NCBI GenBank assembly: GCA_033557465.1
Contig: CM066031.1
Span: forward strand, 1,073,361,640-1,073,425,639
DNA from: Ichthyophis bannanicus
Lineage: Eukaryota > Chordata > Amphibia > Gymnophiona > Ichthyophiidae
Direction of reading: 5' to 3'
DNA length: 64,000 bases
How positions within the stretch are numbered: the first letter of the stretch is position 1; each line of letters begins with the position of its first letter. Position numbers and translations under genes: made by a program. A model generated the notes under the pieces. It ran no database searches. It worked only from the letters and a program-made list of their open reading frames with translations, and was not told the DNA's origin. Of this stretch, positions 44,267 through 55,494 are shown piece by piece.

Positions 44267-44382
44267 AGTCCCTTTCCTCTGGGAGTTGTGCTCCCCTTCC
44301 AGCAGCTTGGAGACTGAACACGTCATCATCTTGATGACCCTCGGGTATAAATACCACTGGCACCACCCACCAGATCCAGTAT
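44267..44382. repeat. DIRS left inverted terminal repeat with TATA box
   Basis: About 115 bp, from GTCCCTTTCCTCTGGG to CCACCAGATCCAGTAT, are the near-perfect reverse complement of 55380-55494. TATAAATA at 44346-44353 points inward toward the gag-like gene. Confidence 0.88.
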
Positions 44383-44399
44383 GCTCAGTCTCCAAGCAG

Positions 44400-45026
44400 C
44401 TAGAGGCAGTCAGTAAGCCAGGGATCAGGGTTTCTGGAGAGACACTCAGAGTTAGGGGGGTCTTTTGCTGCTAGATTTTTTTTATTTCCCTTATTTCTGT
44501 ATTTCTTTCCTTGCTGACAGCTTCTGTGGTTAAGGGGAGAGATTTCCCCCCTCCCCCCTTCTTCTTCCGACACTTGGTGGGGCCCAAGAGGAGGCTTCGC
44601 TATATAAAAAAAAAAAAGAAGAAGAAGAAAAGCCAGGAAACAAGTGGTTCCTGATCCCGAGAGGGCGAGGAGCTGCCGAGGCACTTGTGCGGCATTCACG
44701 ACCTGCCTTCTCCCGCCTCGCTGCCAAAGCCCTCACAGCGGCTGAGCGCGAGGGCGGGAAAGTGCACCCAGACGGAAAGGCAAGAGAAGCGGGAAAGAGC
44801 AGCGCAGTGCACGGCGGTGAACCTCATGGGGAGCACATTTAGCCATGGGATCGTCAGCCGTGCGTGTCAGCGGGGCCTGCCACCTCCGGGGATTGAAGCA
44901 GTGCAATGGAGGTAGGTGAAGGCTTCAGTTTCATGCCCTTTTCGGGTGCCGCAGACGTTTTTAGGCCCAAAGCTTAAAACCTTATGGCTGCAGGTTCATT
45001 TCTTTAAAAAAAAAAAGTAGCGTTTG

Positions 45027-45063
<37 letters not shown>

Positions 45064-45317
45064 GATATACATAGGCATATGTAGATAGATATATAGGTGT
45101 GGCTATATATAGGTACAGTTTTAGATACATATAGTTTTGGATATCTAGAAAGATATAGATTTTTACAGTTAGTGGGATTCAGTAGAGTTCTGCCATCATG
45201 CCTGCAAGACCGCAGTTTCTAGTCTGCAGAACCCGGCGGGGAACGGTGTCTGAGGCGGGCGTCTGCAGAGGTTGCACGGTAGAGGCTGCCTCAGTAGAGC
45301 AGGGTACCTAGGCTAGC
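44400..45317 (+). other. DIRS 5' leader with TA microsatellite
   Basis: No gene is seen. It contains a GC-rich part (44640-44900) and a TA dinucleotide run at about 45027-45061 followed by ATAGATATA-type sequence. ORFs here lack family motifs. Confidence 0.5.
45027..45061. repeat. TA dinucleotide microsatellite
   Basis: About 17 TA units lie in the DIRS leader. Confidence 0.9.
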
Positions 45318-46613
45318 ATGTCCCAGGACCCTCTACCTCCCGTTTCCAAGGAGTCAGGGGACTCTATAGGAACAGTGCTTGGTTCAGAATCTCCATTGCC
45401 CTTGGCCTCAGAACAGCCAGTTCCTCCTCAGCCTCAGCCTGCACCCTCTGCTTCTCTGGGACAGGGGAGAGCTTTGGGAGGCTTCTCCCCAGAATTCATA
45501 TTGCTGCTGCACAGGGCGTTCTGTCTTCGGCAGCAGGGAGCACAGGGTCATTTGTCAGTGCAGGGCCCTGCAACCTCAAGGGTCATAGGATCCAAGGAGG
45601 AGGATGCAGGTTTACTGCCCAAGCAGCTTAGACTGGTGAATGAGGACACTCTCCACTCCCCTCTGTCAGAGGATCTGGAAGGGGAGGCCTCGGAATGGGA
45701 ATTGAGGGAGGATGAGGAGGAGCTCGAAGAAGGCGAAATTCCAGAAGAGCAACAAGCCAGAATTGGTCGGGTCTTCCTCTGAGAAGAATTACCAGCGTTG
45801 ATCGGCGAATCCTTGAAGGCCCTCATCATTGTTGCAGGTGCTCCAGCGGAAGACGAGTTGTTGGAGGACCCGCTGATTCAGGCAGTCCGAAAATCACAGA
45901 AGGTTTTTCCAGTCCACCGGGTAGTACGGCAGATGATCCAAGAAGAGTGGGATCAGCCGGAGTCCAATCTGAGGGGCGTGAGCTCTATGGCACGCTTGTA
46001 CCCCTTACCAGAGCTCGAGAGAGAGCTACTGTGGTAACCCAGGGTGGATGCCGCAGTGTCGGCGGTCACCAAAAAGACAACTATTCTAGTTGAGGGCAGT
46101 GCAGCCCTAATGGATACCCAGGACAGGAAGCTGGGCATCTTGAAGCAAGCTTTGGGCGTCAGCGCCCTGGCTCTACAGGCATCGGTTTGTGGTGCCTGGG
46201 TAGCCAGGGCCTGCCTACGGTGGTCTCAACAGCTCCAGCTGTCTAGCGACCTACCAAGGGAATCGCCAGGGGAGGCGGCAAGAATTGAGTCTGGTGTGGC
46301 CTACCTTGCGGATAGCCAGTATGATCTCATCAGGAGCTTGGTGAAGAACATGGCTTCGGTGGTAGCAGCGCGTCATTACCTTTGGCTCCGTAATTGGGCT
46401 GCGGATGGTTCTTCTAAGGCTCGCCTCAGCAGACTCCCATTCAAGGGAAAACTCCTGTTTGGAGAGGAGCTGGACAAGCTGGTGAAGGAGTTTGGGGAGT
46501 CTAAGGGAAGTAGGCTCCCTGAGGATAAGTCAAGGCAGAGTTGTATGCCTACTCCCGCGAAGTCCCAGCCACGGGAGTTCCGAAAGTTTTGGCCGGCCCG
46601 GTTGACGCCCTTT
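45318..46613 (+). pseudogene. DIRS gag-like protein, two in-frame breaks
   Basis: Frame one (45318-45782) begins MSQDPLPPVSKESG and is proline- and glutamate-rich, ending in EEELEEGEIPEEQQ. It stops at 45781. A second segment (45798-46037) with EDPLIQAVRKSQKVFPVHRVV ends at a stop at 46034. The third segment (46044-46616) has MDAAVSAVTKKTTILVEGSAAL and ARHYLWLRNWAADGSSKARL, text typical of DIRS gag. All follow each other without gaps, so they were one protein of about 430 residues. It would form the particle that carries the RNA. Confidence 0.82.
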
Positions 46614-47701
46614 TAGAGGGGACATTTCTCCTCGAGGGGGCAGGAGTTTTGGGGGGGCTGGTAGGGGTTTTCGGGCGTCTTCCTCTGCCTCGGACCCTAG
46701 GAAGACACAATGAAGCGAGGGGGGCCCAGGCGGGAGTTCTGCCTGTGGGAGGGCGGTTGCGGCGGTTTCTCTCCACCTGGGCCCAAGTCACGTCCGATCA
46801 GTGGGTTCTGGAGGAGATTTGAGAGGGATATGCTCTCAAATTCGCAATACCGGTTCTCCCATCGTTTGTGCAGTTCCCTTGCAGATCTCCAGCAAAGATG
46901 GCAGCGGTGGAGGAGACTCGGGCACGGCTTCTGTTGTTTGGGCGGTCGTGCCAGTATCCAAAGACCAGTGCGGCTCCAGTCGATACTCCATTTATTTCGT
47001 GGTGCCAAAAAAGGAGGGCTTCTTTCGTCCGATACTCGACCTAAAGCAAGTCAATCGCTGCCTCCAGGTCCCTCATTTTCGTATGGAAACTCTAAAGTCA
47101 GTGATAGTTGCAGTGCAGCAGGGAGACTTTCTAACCTCTCTCGACCTCACAGAGGCGTATTTACACATTCCTGTCTGAGAGTCGCATCAACAGTTTTTGC
47201 AGTTTGCGGTACCAAGCAGACACTTTCAGTTTCAGGCACTGCCATTTGGCAGCTCCTCATACCTTTACCAAGGTAATGGTTGTGGTGGCTGCTACGCTAC
47301 CCAAGGAAGGGATCCTGGTCCATCCGTACCTCGACGACTGGTTGACTCGGGCCAAGTCCAAGGAGGAGAGTCTCAAGGCAACTCTGTGGCTCCTCAGTAC
47401 CTTTCTTCTATCATTTCTCCCTACTTCCCCCCTCGTGAACTCCGTTCTTCTACCCAGTTGCTTCTTGCTATGCCCTTCTCCTCTATTGCCAACTCCAGAT
47501 TCCGCTCATTTCACCTTGCTGCACCTTACGTTTGGAATAAACTTCCTTTGTCTTTACACCAGGCATCTTCTTTGTCCCTCTTCAAACTTAAGTTAAAAGC
47601 TCATCTTTTCACCTGTGCCTTTGGCTCTTGATTTTGCTGTTCTTATTCTTCTCCTTTTCTTGCTTTGTCTTTTTTAGATTGTAAGCTCTTTTGAAAAGGG
47701 A

Positions 47702-47720
47702 CTGTCTCTTTTATGTTTTC
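47702..47720. repeat. Target-site duplication of L1-B, left copy
   Basis: CTGTCTCTTTTATGTTTTC (19 bp) is repeated exactly at 53181-53199. Confidence 0.95.
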
Positions 47721-47965
47721 TTTTTTTTTTTTTTTTTTAAACTTTTATTTTCATTTTGCAACAAACAAAAGAAACAACACACCAAAGGAGACAAAACAAG
47801 TATACAATAAAGAAAGTTAAACCCAATTACCCCCCACCCCCACGCTTCTTCTCTAGCTGATTATGTCAGCATGTGAACGCTTCCAAACAACAGTGATTAT
47901 ACATCAAAACAATCAAAAGAGTATCTGCGATACAGAATAATCATGGGCCAAAGACATATACAAAT

Positions 47966-50900
47966 TTAGACAGTCAGATGAGAGCATTGAGCAGAGTGTA
48001 CATAGTCATTGAGCATCTTCCATTTAGACCGATGATGAGGAGTCTGAATGGGGGAAGCAAACATACGAGGTATTTGTTCATATTTACTGTAGAGACAGAC
48101 ATGATTCCACCATTCATTGGGGCTCAGATGAGAGCTATTTTTCCAGTATTTCGTGATTAGGGAAATAGCAATGCCAAGCATAAAGTCCAAAAGGAAGTAA
48201 GCCGTTTTTGGAAGAGAGGGGATCCCCGCAGCTGAGCGAAGTCCCACTATCCTCCAAGAAAGGGGCTCTTGAAAGTGCAATATAGACTGGATACGACCCC
48301 AGACCCGACGCCAGTAATACTGTAGTGCGGGACATTCATACATAACATGAGGTAGTGAACCAATGGCCGCATGACATGTCCAACAGCTATTGCCCTGGGT
48401 AGTGTTCCATTTGGCTAATCTGTCAGGAGTGTAAAAACACCGGTGGGCTAGAAAGAAGAGTGTCTGAGTGAGTGAGGCGGATCGGGAGACCCGTGTCACT
48501 CTACTCCAGACAAGGCTCCATTGCTCCGGGGTCAAAGTCACATGCAATTCTCTCTCCCATGCTTTCTGCGCTATAGGGGTATCTCTAGTTATAGCATTAC
48601 ATAAGGTTTTGTAAAAATTGGATGCTACGCCCGGTGAATTACCGATAGATCGGATAGTCTCCAACCAACCTTGTGTAGGGGAGGCCGATGGCGGGAGCAC
48701 CTTAGCACTCCGAAGGCAATGCTGAAGTTGCACCAACTGAAAGTAGTGTTTCGCTGGGAGACCAAATTCAATTTGCAATTCACTAAAAGTTTTCCAGCGA
48801 CCTTCATGGAACAACTGACTAGGAATCCAAATGCCCCTAGTGTACCAGGGGCTCCACGCCATCGGCTTATTTTGTATTCGAAATCGAGTATTGTACCAAA
48901 GTGGGAGCTTGTCTAACGGACAGAGTCGGGAGTCTAAAGATTGCATAAGAGTATTAAAGGCACCTAAGGTGTCTAAAAGCATTGGTGGAAAGTGGGAGTC
49001 TGATGGGAGAGTCATACCAGGGAGAAAAGTAAGAGGAATCGGTTTGCAAAGGTCCTCTTCTATGTCTAGCCACACAGGTCTACTCGGTACTGGATCTTCC
49101 AGCCAACGAGCGCCTTGTTTGAGAAGAAAAGATTGATGATACTTCAGGAAATCAGGGAATCTGACACCCCCATTTTCCTTATCTGCTTGCAGCTTATGTT
49201 TCGCTATCCTAGGTGTCTTGTTTTGCCACAAGTATCTAGTCAGAAGGCCCTCTATATCTTTATATATACGTCGAGGTAAGAGACAGGGCAACATTTCTAA
49301 GATATAATTCACTTTCGGAACAATCATCATTTTTATGGTTTCTAATCGACCCCACCAGGTAAGTGTTAAAGGAGTCCAGCGGTGAGTAAGCGCCCGGACT
49401 TTAGAGGTTAAGTCTTTGGCATTGAAGGAGATAGTGTCTTCCAAAGGAGAACAATAGTGAACCCCAAGGTATTTGACCATGCGAGGTTGCCATAAAAAGG
49501 GGAAGGGTTGCATATCTGCCTGATGAAGCAAAGGATTTAAGGGAAAGGCTACCGACTTGGTCCAATTTATCTTATAACCGGACAGTTGTGAGTATTTACC
49601 AATTTGCTCTAGGACAGCCGGAACTGAGTCTATAGAGACAAAAAGCATAAGGTCATCAGCATACGCTGAAATTTTGATTTCCCTATGGGTGAAGGGGACT
49701 CCATGAATCTCCTCCGATTGCCGGATTAGTAGAGCCAAGGGTTCGAGTGCAAGATCGAAGAGAAGTGGAGACAGTGGGCATCCCTGGCGAGTGCCGCGTT
49801 GAAGGGGAAAAGGCTGAGACTTTAAAGCGTTGGCACATATACTGGCTGTAGGCTGTGCGTACATGGTGCGAAGACAACGGAGAAAACCTTCCCCGAATCC
49901 GTACCAGCGGAGGACTGCAAACAGGAAGGGCCACCCTAAGCGATCAAAGGCCTTCTCAGCATCAAGTGAGAGACCAACTAATGGGCGATCAAGATTAACT
50001 GCGGTAGTCAGTACATGGCATAGAGTCCGAGCATTGTCAGCAGTTGATCTACCCGGAATGAAACCGCATTGATCTGGGTGTATTAAGGTAGGCATCCTAT
50101 CAGAGAGCCGGGTAGAGAGAATGGTGGCAAATATTTTATAGTCCGCGTTTAGGAGGGAGATTGGACGATAATTAGCTGTTAGTTGCGGGTCTCTCCCCTC
50201 TTTCTCAAAAACTACTACATTTGCCATTGAAAAGGACCCAGAAGGAGAACCCTCCTCGGCCAGAGCAGAAAAATAAAGTTTCAAAACTGGAGCTAAGTCA
50301 GCGTGAAAGGTTTTGTAGAATTCAGCAGGGAGACCGTCTGGGCCTGCGGCGCGACCTGAGGCACATTTCTTGATAGCAGAGTGAATTTCTGAGACAGTAA
50401 ATGGTGTGTCCAAGGCCACTCTATCTTCGTCAGATAGGGTCGGTCTTTGTACCCCTGAAAGTAAGCGTTCAAATACATCTGGCTCAAAATCACATTCAGA
50501 TTGATATAGCCGAGTATAAAAATCACGAAAGAGTTCTAAGATTTCGGTATCTTTAGTGACCAAACCCCCCCCCCCCCCCCCGACGGATTACGGAGGGCGG
50601 TAACACGCTTGGCTTCTTTTTGACCTTTTAGGGCATTTGCTAATAATTTGCCAGCACGATTATTTTCCCGATAATATAGCCCTTGTTGTGATTCAATATT
50701 TTTAACAGCAGCAGTGTACAAAAGTTGATTGTATTGAAAACGCAAGCGTTGTAAACGGAGTAAAATACATGGGTCAGTACGGGACGTGAGAAGACGCTCC
50801 CCAGCTTGTATCTGCTGCTCTAGAATCAGTAATTGCTGCTTTCTTTGTTTCCCCTGTCGAATTTGATAGCTAGTTATAGTTGCGCGGATAGATGCTTTAA

Positions 50901-51765
50901 AACCCTCCCACCAAGCCCAGCTCGCTGTGTCATGGGGTGAGTTAAAATGAAAATAATCCTGGATAGCGGCCTTTATATCAACCTGAAAATCCTTTTGACC
51001 CAGTAAGGATCTATCAAAAAACCAAGCTCGGGGAGAATCGTCCCGCGCAGTGACATGTAATGATAAAGATATGGCAGTATGATCTGAAATATGGAGAGGA
51101 TGAGTCCTAGTCGTGTCTACTTGAGGAATCAGTGCTTTGGAAATGAGAAAGTAATCTATTCTAGATTGGGAGTGATGGGGGGCAGAAAAGAAAGTGAACT
51201 CTAAGTCGGAGGGGTGAAGCAGCCTCCATATATCTACCAGCGCAAGATCTTGCATCAGAGCTGTAAGGGTAGCAAGACTCTTGGGTGGACTACTCGTTCT
51301 AGGCGGCTGTCTATCTATCAGAGGGTCTAGCACTTGATTAAAATCACCACCAAGTATTAACGGAGTATTGGCAGAGGCCTGTGCCAACTGCGCAATACTT
51401 GCATAGTAAGCAGGGTTGTCTACATTCGGGGCATAAATGCAAATACATGTAAATTCACTATCTCCAACCTTAAGATGTACTCGGGCCCATCTACCCTCCT
51501 TGTCAGCGCTAGTATCAATTACAGTAGCTTGCAAAGATTTCTTAACCAGAATGGCTACCCCGCACCGTTTGGAAACGGCGGGAGAATAGGCAGCCACCAT
51601 GTAAGGCTTAACATTGAGTTTCAGTGTTTCAGCAGAATTTAAGTGCGTTTCCTGAAGAAACGCTAAATCAGCATGCTCATGGCTAAGATAGCTAAGGATT
51701 TTCTTTCTTTTGATTGGACTATTAATGCCCTTTACGTTGAGTGATAAAATTTTACATAAGGCCAT
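47966..51765 (-). pseudogene. L1-B ORF2, one frameshift at a poly-G tract
   Basis: The first frame (51765-50536) is the endonuclease plus linker: ILSLNVKGINSP, FLQETHLN, ICIYAPN, GGDFNQVLDPLIDR, SRIDYFLIS and SDHTAISL. A run of 17 G (17 C on the plus strand, 50565-50581) shifts the frame. The second frame (50563-47966, 865 residues) has [73 protein letters not shown] and the catalytic SAYADDLM. It ends with a zinc knuckle CWTC-x8-H-x4-C. Combined length is about 1270 residues, full size. The G tract lies between the endonuclease and reverse transcriptase domains. Confidence 0.93.
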
Positions 51766-52199
51766 TCAGACAAGTTAAAAATTCTGAACATGATAGCGCA
51801 CATAATTTCACAATGTCCCTCATATTGACTGTATCTGGCTGTACATATGGCATAAAAGAAAATAAGCTTAGATAAGACAATGAAGCGCCCCACATTAAAA
51901 AAGAAAAACCGCAGCGCGGTAGAGAAGAAGCAAAACCCCAAAAATTACTGGCGACCATGTGTCTACGGGGAGAAGCCCCAGAGAAGGCCGAAATTGAAAA
52001 AACACATAACCTGTAGGACTGTGCGTGCTCCGAATCCGACCGAGGCACACATCATGGAGGGATAGGAGACCAAAAAACAAAAAAAGTCATAGAAAGAAGG
52101 AGAGAAAGTCCAGGCAGTCTCTGTGTTTGACTATGACCGCCGCATCGGGCCCTTCAAAATGGCGGACAGAGCCGGCAAATAAAAGTCCAAGTCGTTGGA

Positions 52200-53047
52200 T
52201 TAGCGCATCTGCTCTGCTTCTTTGGAGTCCAAAAATGTTGATAGTAGATCAGGATCTTCGAATGTCCTGGTTTGGTTGTGGAGAGTCACTCGGAGCTTCG
52301 CGGGATACAACAGGCCAAAGCGAGCCTGTAGCTGTTGAAGTCGAGGGCGAAAAGCAAGGAGTTTCTTCCGTCGGTCAACGGTAGGCTTCGCCAAATCAGG
52401 GAAGAAGGAGACTTTGTGACCTTCAAATTCCAAATGATGGTTCGCCCGAGCAGCATTTAAAATTTGTTCCACTTGTTGATATCGTAGCAAGCGAAAGATA
52501 ATAGGCCGGGGGGTCGTTCGGTTGAGCGCCATGTGGGTAGGAACACGGTGTGCACGATCGATTTCCAGTTCTTTATGAAAGGTGATCTTCAGCAAGGAGG
52601 GAAGAGTTTTGAGCAGGAATTCTCTCATATCTCCCGCTTCCACCCCTCCGGTATTCCAATGAGCCTCACATTGTTGCGACGGGCTCGATTATTGCTATCT
52701 TCTAACTCCTTTTGAAGATTCTGTATCTGGCGCTCAGCCTTGTCCAGTGTGCCCAAGCGCACCGCGTGCGAGTCGAGGACCCCCGCCATATTGTCCTGCC
52801 GTAATGAGAGACTTTCAAGTCGGTCCTGGAGCACTCCAAAGTCTTCTCGCATGGCTCTAAGCGCTTCTCCATTGGACTGCACCAATTCCTTCACGCCGCG
52901 TATTTCCTCCAAAATCTCCAGGTGCATTTCGGGGTTTTCCCGAAATGGAGCCATCTTCTGTGGGGAGGACACCTCTGTTTTGGAGCGTTTTCCGTGAGAA
53001 GAAGAAGGAGACCCGAAGTCCAAGCGCGCTGGTTTATGGGCCGCCAT
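52200..53047 (-). pseudogene. L1-B ORF1, one frameshift
   Basis: The first frame (53047-52625) starts MAAHKPARLDFGSP and carries a coiled coil (LEEIRGVKELVQSNGEALRAM onward) and the RRNNVRLIGIPEG signature. A one-base shift near 52630-52643 moves to the second frame (to 52200) with EIDRAHRVPTHMAL, RPIIFRLLRYQQVEQIL and a C-terminal domain with RKKLLAFRPRLQQLQARFG. Domain order and length match L1-A ORF1. Confidence 0.9.
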
Positions 53048-54115
53048 CCCCCCCGAGGTACCCCGGTCAGCCCGGAGCGAAATAGTAAGTTTGTATAGGT
53101 ATTAAGTCAGGATTCTAAGTAGGCCTCTCGGGAGCTTCAGCGCGAAGCGTCTTACCCGCTGGACATCAGGCTCCGCCCTTCTGTCTCTTTTATGTTTTCA
53201 TTGTACAGCGCTGCATGCGCCTGGTAGTGCTTTATAAATGCTTAGTAGTAGTAGAAGTAGTATAGTTGTTGGGCTCCTAAGGAGCCTAGGTTGGGTGATC
53301 AATCTGGCAAAGAGCAGATTGGTTCCCTCTCAGGAAATCGAGTATCTTGGAGCAAGAATCGACACTTGCGGGGCAGGGTATCCTTGCCGGTGCAGAGAGC
53401 AAGGGAGCTATGCCGTCTTGTTCATCAATTTCTGGCCATGAAGGTGCCCTCAGCTTGGCATTATCTGCAGGTGCTGGGGACCATGGCAGCGACAATCAAG
53501 CTAGTGCCCTGGGCCAGGGCCCATATGTGTCCACTGCAGCGGGCCCTTCTCCGTTGTTGGTCCCATCAGAGACAGTCCTTGTCAGTGACGCTCCCCTGTC
53601 CCCTAGCTGTCAGGGAAGCATTGCGGTGGTGGCTCCCTCTGGGGAATCTGGAGAGGGGCATTCCCCTAGAATCTCTGCTGTGGCTACAGTTAACAATGGG
53701 TACCAGTCTGACCGGTTGGGGAGGTCACTGCGAGGGTCGCTTCACCCAGGGGAGCTGGAGTGTCCGGGAAGCCCAGTGGTCCATCAACAGATTGGAGTTT
53801 CGGGCGGTGGCCCTGGCTCTCCGAGCGTTCGAGCATTGGGTCCGCCAGAGGGCGGTCTGGGTGCTGTCGGACAAAGTAACCACGGTAGCCTATATCAATC
53901 GGCAGGAAGACACGAGCAGCCCTCCCTTGGAGGAGGAAGCAGAGAGCCTGTTAGACTGGGCCGAAGCCCATCTGGTGGCCCTCTTGGCGCAACACGTGGT
54001 CGGAGTAGAAAATGTCACAGTAGACTACCTGAGCAGGTTCAGGATGGATCATGGCAAATGGGAGCTCTGTCAGGAGGTCTTTGAGCAGGTGGTGTGCTGA
54101 TGGGGGCCTCCCATC

Positions 54116-54402
54116 ATTTTATTTATTTATATTCTCTTATATACCGCGCTATTCTGCATCAGTGCGGTTTACATTGAACAAACTGAAATTACATTGAACA
54201 GGGCATTATAACTTGGAGATAACTATTTTACAGGGAACATGGGCTATGGAGGGTTAAGTGGCTTGCCCAAGACCACAAGGAGCAACTGTGGGACTAGAAA
54301 CCCCAGTCCTTCCGGCCCAAGGTTTCTGTCCTCTAGTGGGATTTGAACCCCTGACCTTCCGGCCTGAAGTACCTTGCCCCAACCACTAGGCCACTCCTCC
54401 AC
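54116..54402 (-). mobile_element. CORE-SINE with L2-like tail, antisense, inside the DIRS
   Basis: On the minus strand the head has TGGCCTAGTGGTT (A box, near 54381-54393) and GGTTCAAATCC (B box, 54339-54349). A CORE-like GTGGTCTTGGGCAAGCCACTTAACC is near 54255-54280. The 3' end has ATAGCGCGGTATATAAGAG and AAATAAATAAAAT. The same tail is at 7208. It separates the DIRS RNase H from the recombinase gene. Confidence 0.85.
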
Positions 54403-55035
54403 TCATGGATCTCATGGCTCAATGCGGGTCGGCCAAAGTGAGCTGGTTCTTCAGCAGAAGAAAGGAAAGGATGTCGGAGGGCATGGATGCACTGGTCCAG
54501 AGGTGGCCCACGGAAGGACTTCTGTAAGTGTTTCCCCCATGAGCACTGATAGGCAGGGTCCCCCAGAGGATAGAGGAACACCGAGGGTGGGTAGTTCTCA
54601 TAGCTCCGGACTGATCGCGGCATCCGTAGTATGCCGATCTCATACGGCTGCTGGATGACCGTCCATGGCGCCTTCCAGTGAGGGACGACCTCCTGGTGCA
54701 GGGGCCTGTGTGGATGCCACAGGTGGATCGGTTCTTGCTTATGGCCTGGCTATTGAAAGGGCGAGACTGCGGAAGCATGGATATTCTGGGGCAGTGATCT
54801 CGACCTTGCTGAATGCCCACAAGCATTCGACCTGTCTCTCCTATGTGAGAGTATGGCATATATTTGAGGGCTGGTGTGTTACACAATGGAAGAAGCTGAT
54901 GGCGGTTTCGATTCTGGAGGTTTGGGATTTTTTACAGGCAGGGTTTGAGAAAGGTTTGGCAGCCAGCTCCTTGCGGGTGCAGTTGGCTGTTATTTCCTGT
55001 TACAGGGGCAAGATTCAAGGTAAGTCATTAGGTGA
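54403..55035 (+). pseudogene. DIRS tyrosine recombinase, N-terminal part only
   Basis: Frames from 54405 give DIRS text such as SAKVSWFFSRRKE and DALVQRW. Then IERARLRKHGYSGAVISTLL, STCLSYVRVWHIFEGWC and LQAGFEKGLAASSLRVQLAVISCYRG (54750-55010) follow. This is the N-terminal, SAM-like core-binding domain of DIRS recombinases, which integrate the circular DNA copy. The catalytic domain with its R-H-R-Y residues should follow but was not found before the right terminal repeat, so this copy could not integrate itself. Stops and shifts also occur near 54530. Confidence 0.7.
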
Positions 55036-55379
55036 GCATGCTGACATAGGAACTCCAGTCCAGTCCCTGATCCTACTCAATTTCAGTCTTTCAGGTGAAG
55101 GTGACAGCACCAGCCCGAAGCGTCAGGTAGGCAAAAGCAGAGAAGCTGCTGAAATTTCCATGCTGACGAGTTCCAGTGAAGGTGTGGACAACCAAGTGCC
55201 CTGGGAGGATGAGTGGCGTAGGGCAAGTGCTGTTTCAGGTAAGCCTCCTCTTCTTTGGGGAGGTGGGAAGTCTCTTCCCGGGGAAGGGGGAAGGTGGTAA
55301 TCTAAAGTTATCAAGTTAGATATAGTGAATTGTTTTATTTGCTTAAATGTCTCTCCGTTAAGTCTGCTTTGTCAATAGG
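55036..55379. other. DIRS 3' region, no recombinase catalytic domain seen
   Basis: This lies between the truncated recombinase frame and the right terminal repeat. A plus-strand frame continues to 55300 without recognised motifs. Confidence 0.4.
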
Positions 55380-55494
55380 ATACTGGATCTGGTGGGTGGT
55401 GCCAGTGGTATTTATACCCAAGGGTCATCAAGATTATGACATGCTCAGTCTCTAAGCTGCTGGAAGGGGAGCACAACCCCCAGAGGAAAGGGAC
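55380..55494. repeat. DIRS right inverted terminal repeat
   Basis: Reverse complement of 44267-44382 with few mismatches. It holds an inverted TATA box (TATTTATA at 55409-55416), which would point inward on the minus strand. Confidence 0.88.

Larger units (their letters stand above)
47721..53180 (-). mobile_element. L1-B: full-length L1/Tx1-like LINE, antisense, nearly intact
   Basis: Bounded by an exact 19-bp TSD, with an 18-T run at 47721-47738 as the A tail. On its own strand it has a 133-bp 5' region starting AAGGGCGGAGCCTGATG, ORF1 (53047-52200) and ORF2 (51765-47966). ORF1 has one frameshift and ORF2 one, at a 17-C run. Its layout and proteins match L1-A; both start with a GGGCGGAGC box. 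Exact TSD and few lesions indicate recent insertion. Confidence 0.94.
47397..53262 (+). mobile_element. L2 LINE 3' fragment inserted in the DIRS, hosting L1-B
   Basis: The sequence 47397-47720 reads the L2 ORF2 C-terminus (SRFRSFHLAAPYVWNKLPLSL near 47500) and ends in AGATTGTAAGCTCTTTTGAAAAGGGACTGTC. The tail continues at 53200 with ATTGTACAGCGCTGCATGCGCC and TAGTAGTAGAAGTAGTA. It is 5'-truncated and about 405 bp without L1-B. It interrupts the DIRS polymerase frame right after KATLWLLS. Confidence 0.88.
46700..54100 (+). pseudogene. DIRS reverse transcriptase and RNase H, split by L2 and L1-B
   Basis: Frames before the insertion give LPVGGRLRRFLSTWAQVTSD, a stop near 46820, then YSIYFVVPKKEGFFRPILD, LNRCLQVPHFRMET-like text and FLTSLDLTEAYLHIPV. 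They reach the catalytic YLDDWLTRAKSKEES at 47321-47365. After the insertion come SLGWVINLAKSRLVPSQEIEYLG (53285-53350) and an RNase H with LTGWGGHCEG, EAQWSINRLEFRAVALALRAFEHW and VTTVAYINRQED, ending at 54099. The first RNase H catalytic aspartate, normally in TDAS just before LTGWGG, is replaced (TMGTS). Frameshifts occur near 46815, 47178 and 53390. Confidence 0.88.
44267..55494 (+). mobile_element. DIRS tyrosine-recombinase retrotransposon, interrupted
   Basis: Inverted terminal repeats bound a gag-like gene, a reverse transcriptase/RNase H gene and a tyrosine-recombinase gene in DIRS order. Target duplications are absent, as expected for recombinase-mediated insertion. Without the L2 and its L1-B (47397-53262) and the SINE (54116-54402) the element would be about 5 kb. 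Stops interrupt the gag and polymerase frames, and the catalytic end of the recombinase gene was not found. It sits inside a Penelope-like element whose two halves flank it. Confidence 0.9.

Noticed and set aside
55380..55494. Second Penelope copy at the right edge of the DIRS
   Set aside because: The similarity to 44267-44382 is an inverted repeat that bounds the DIRS open frames, so it is the DIRS terminal repeat, not Penelope sequence.
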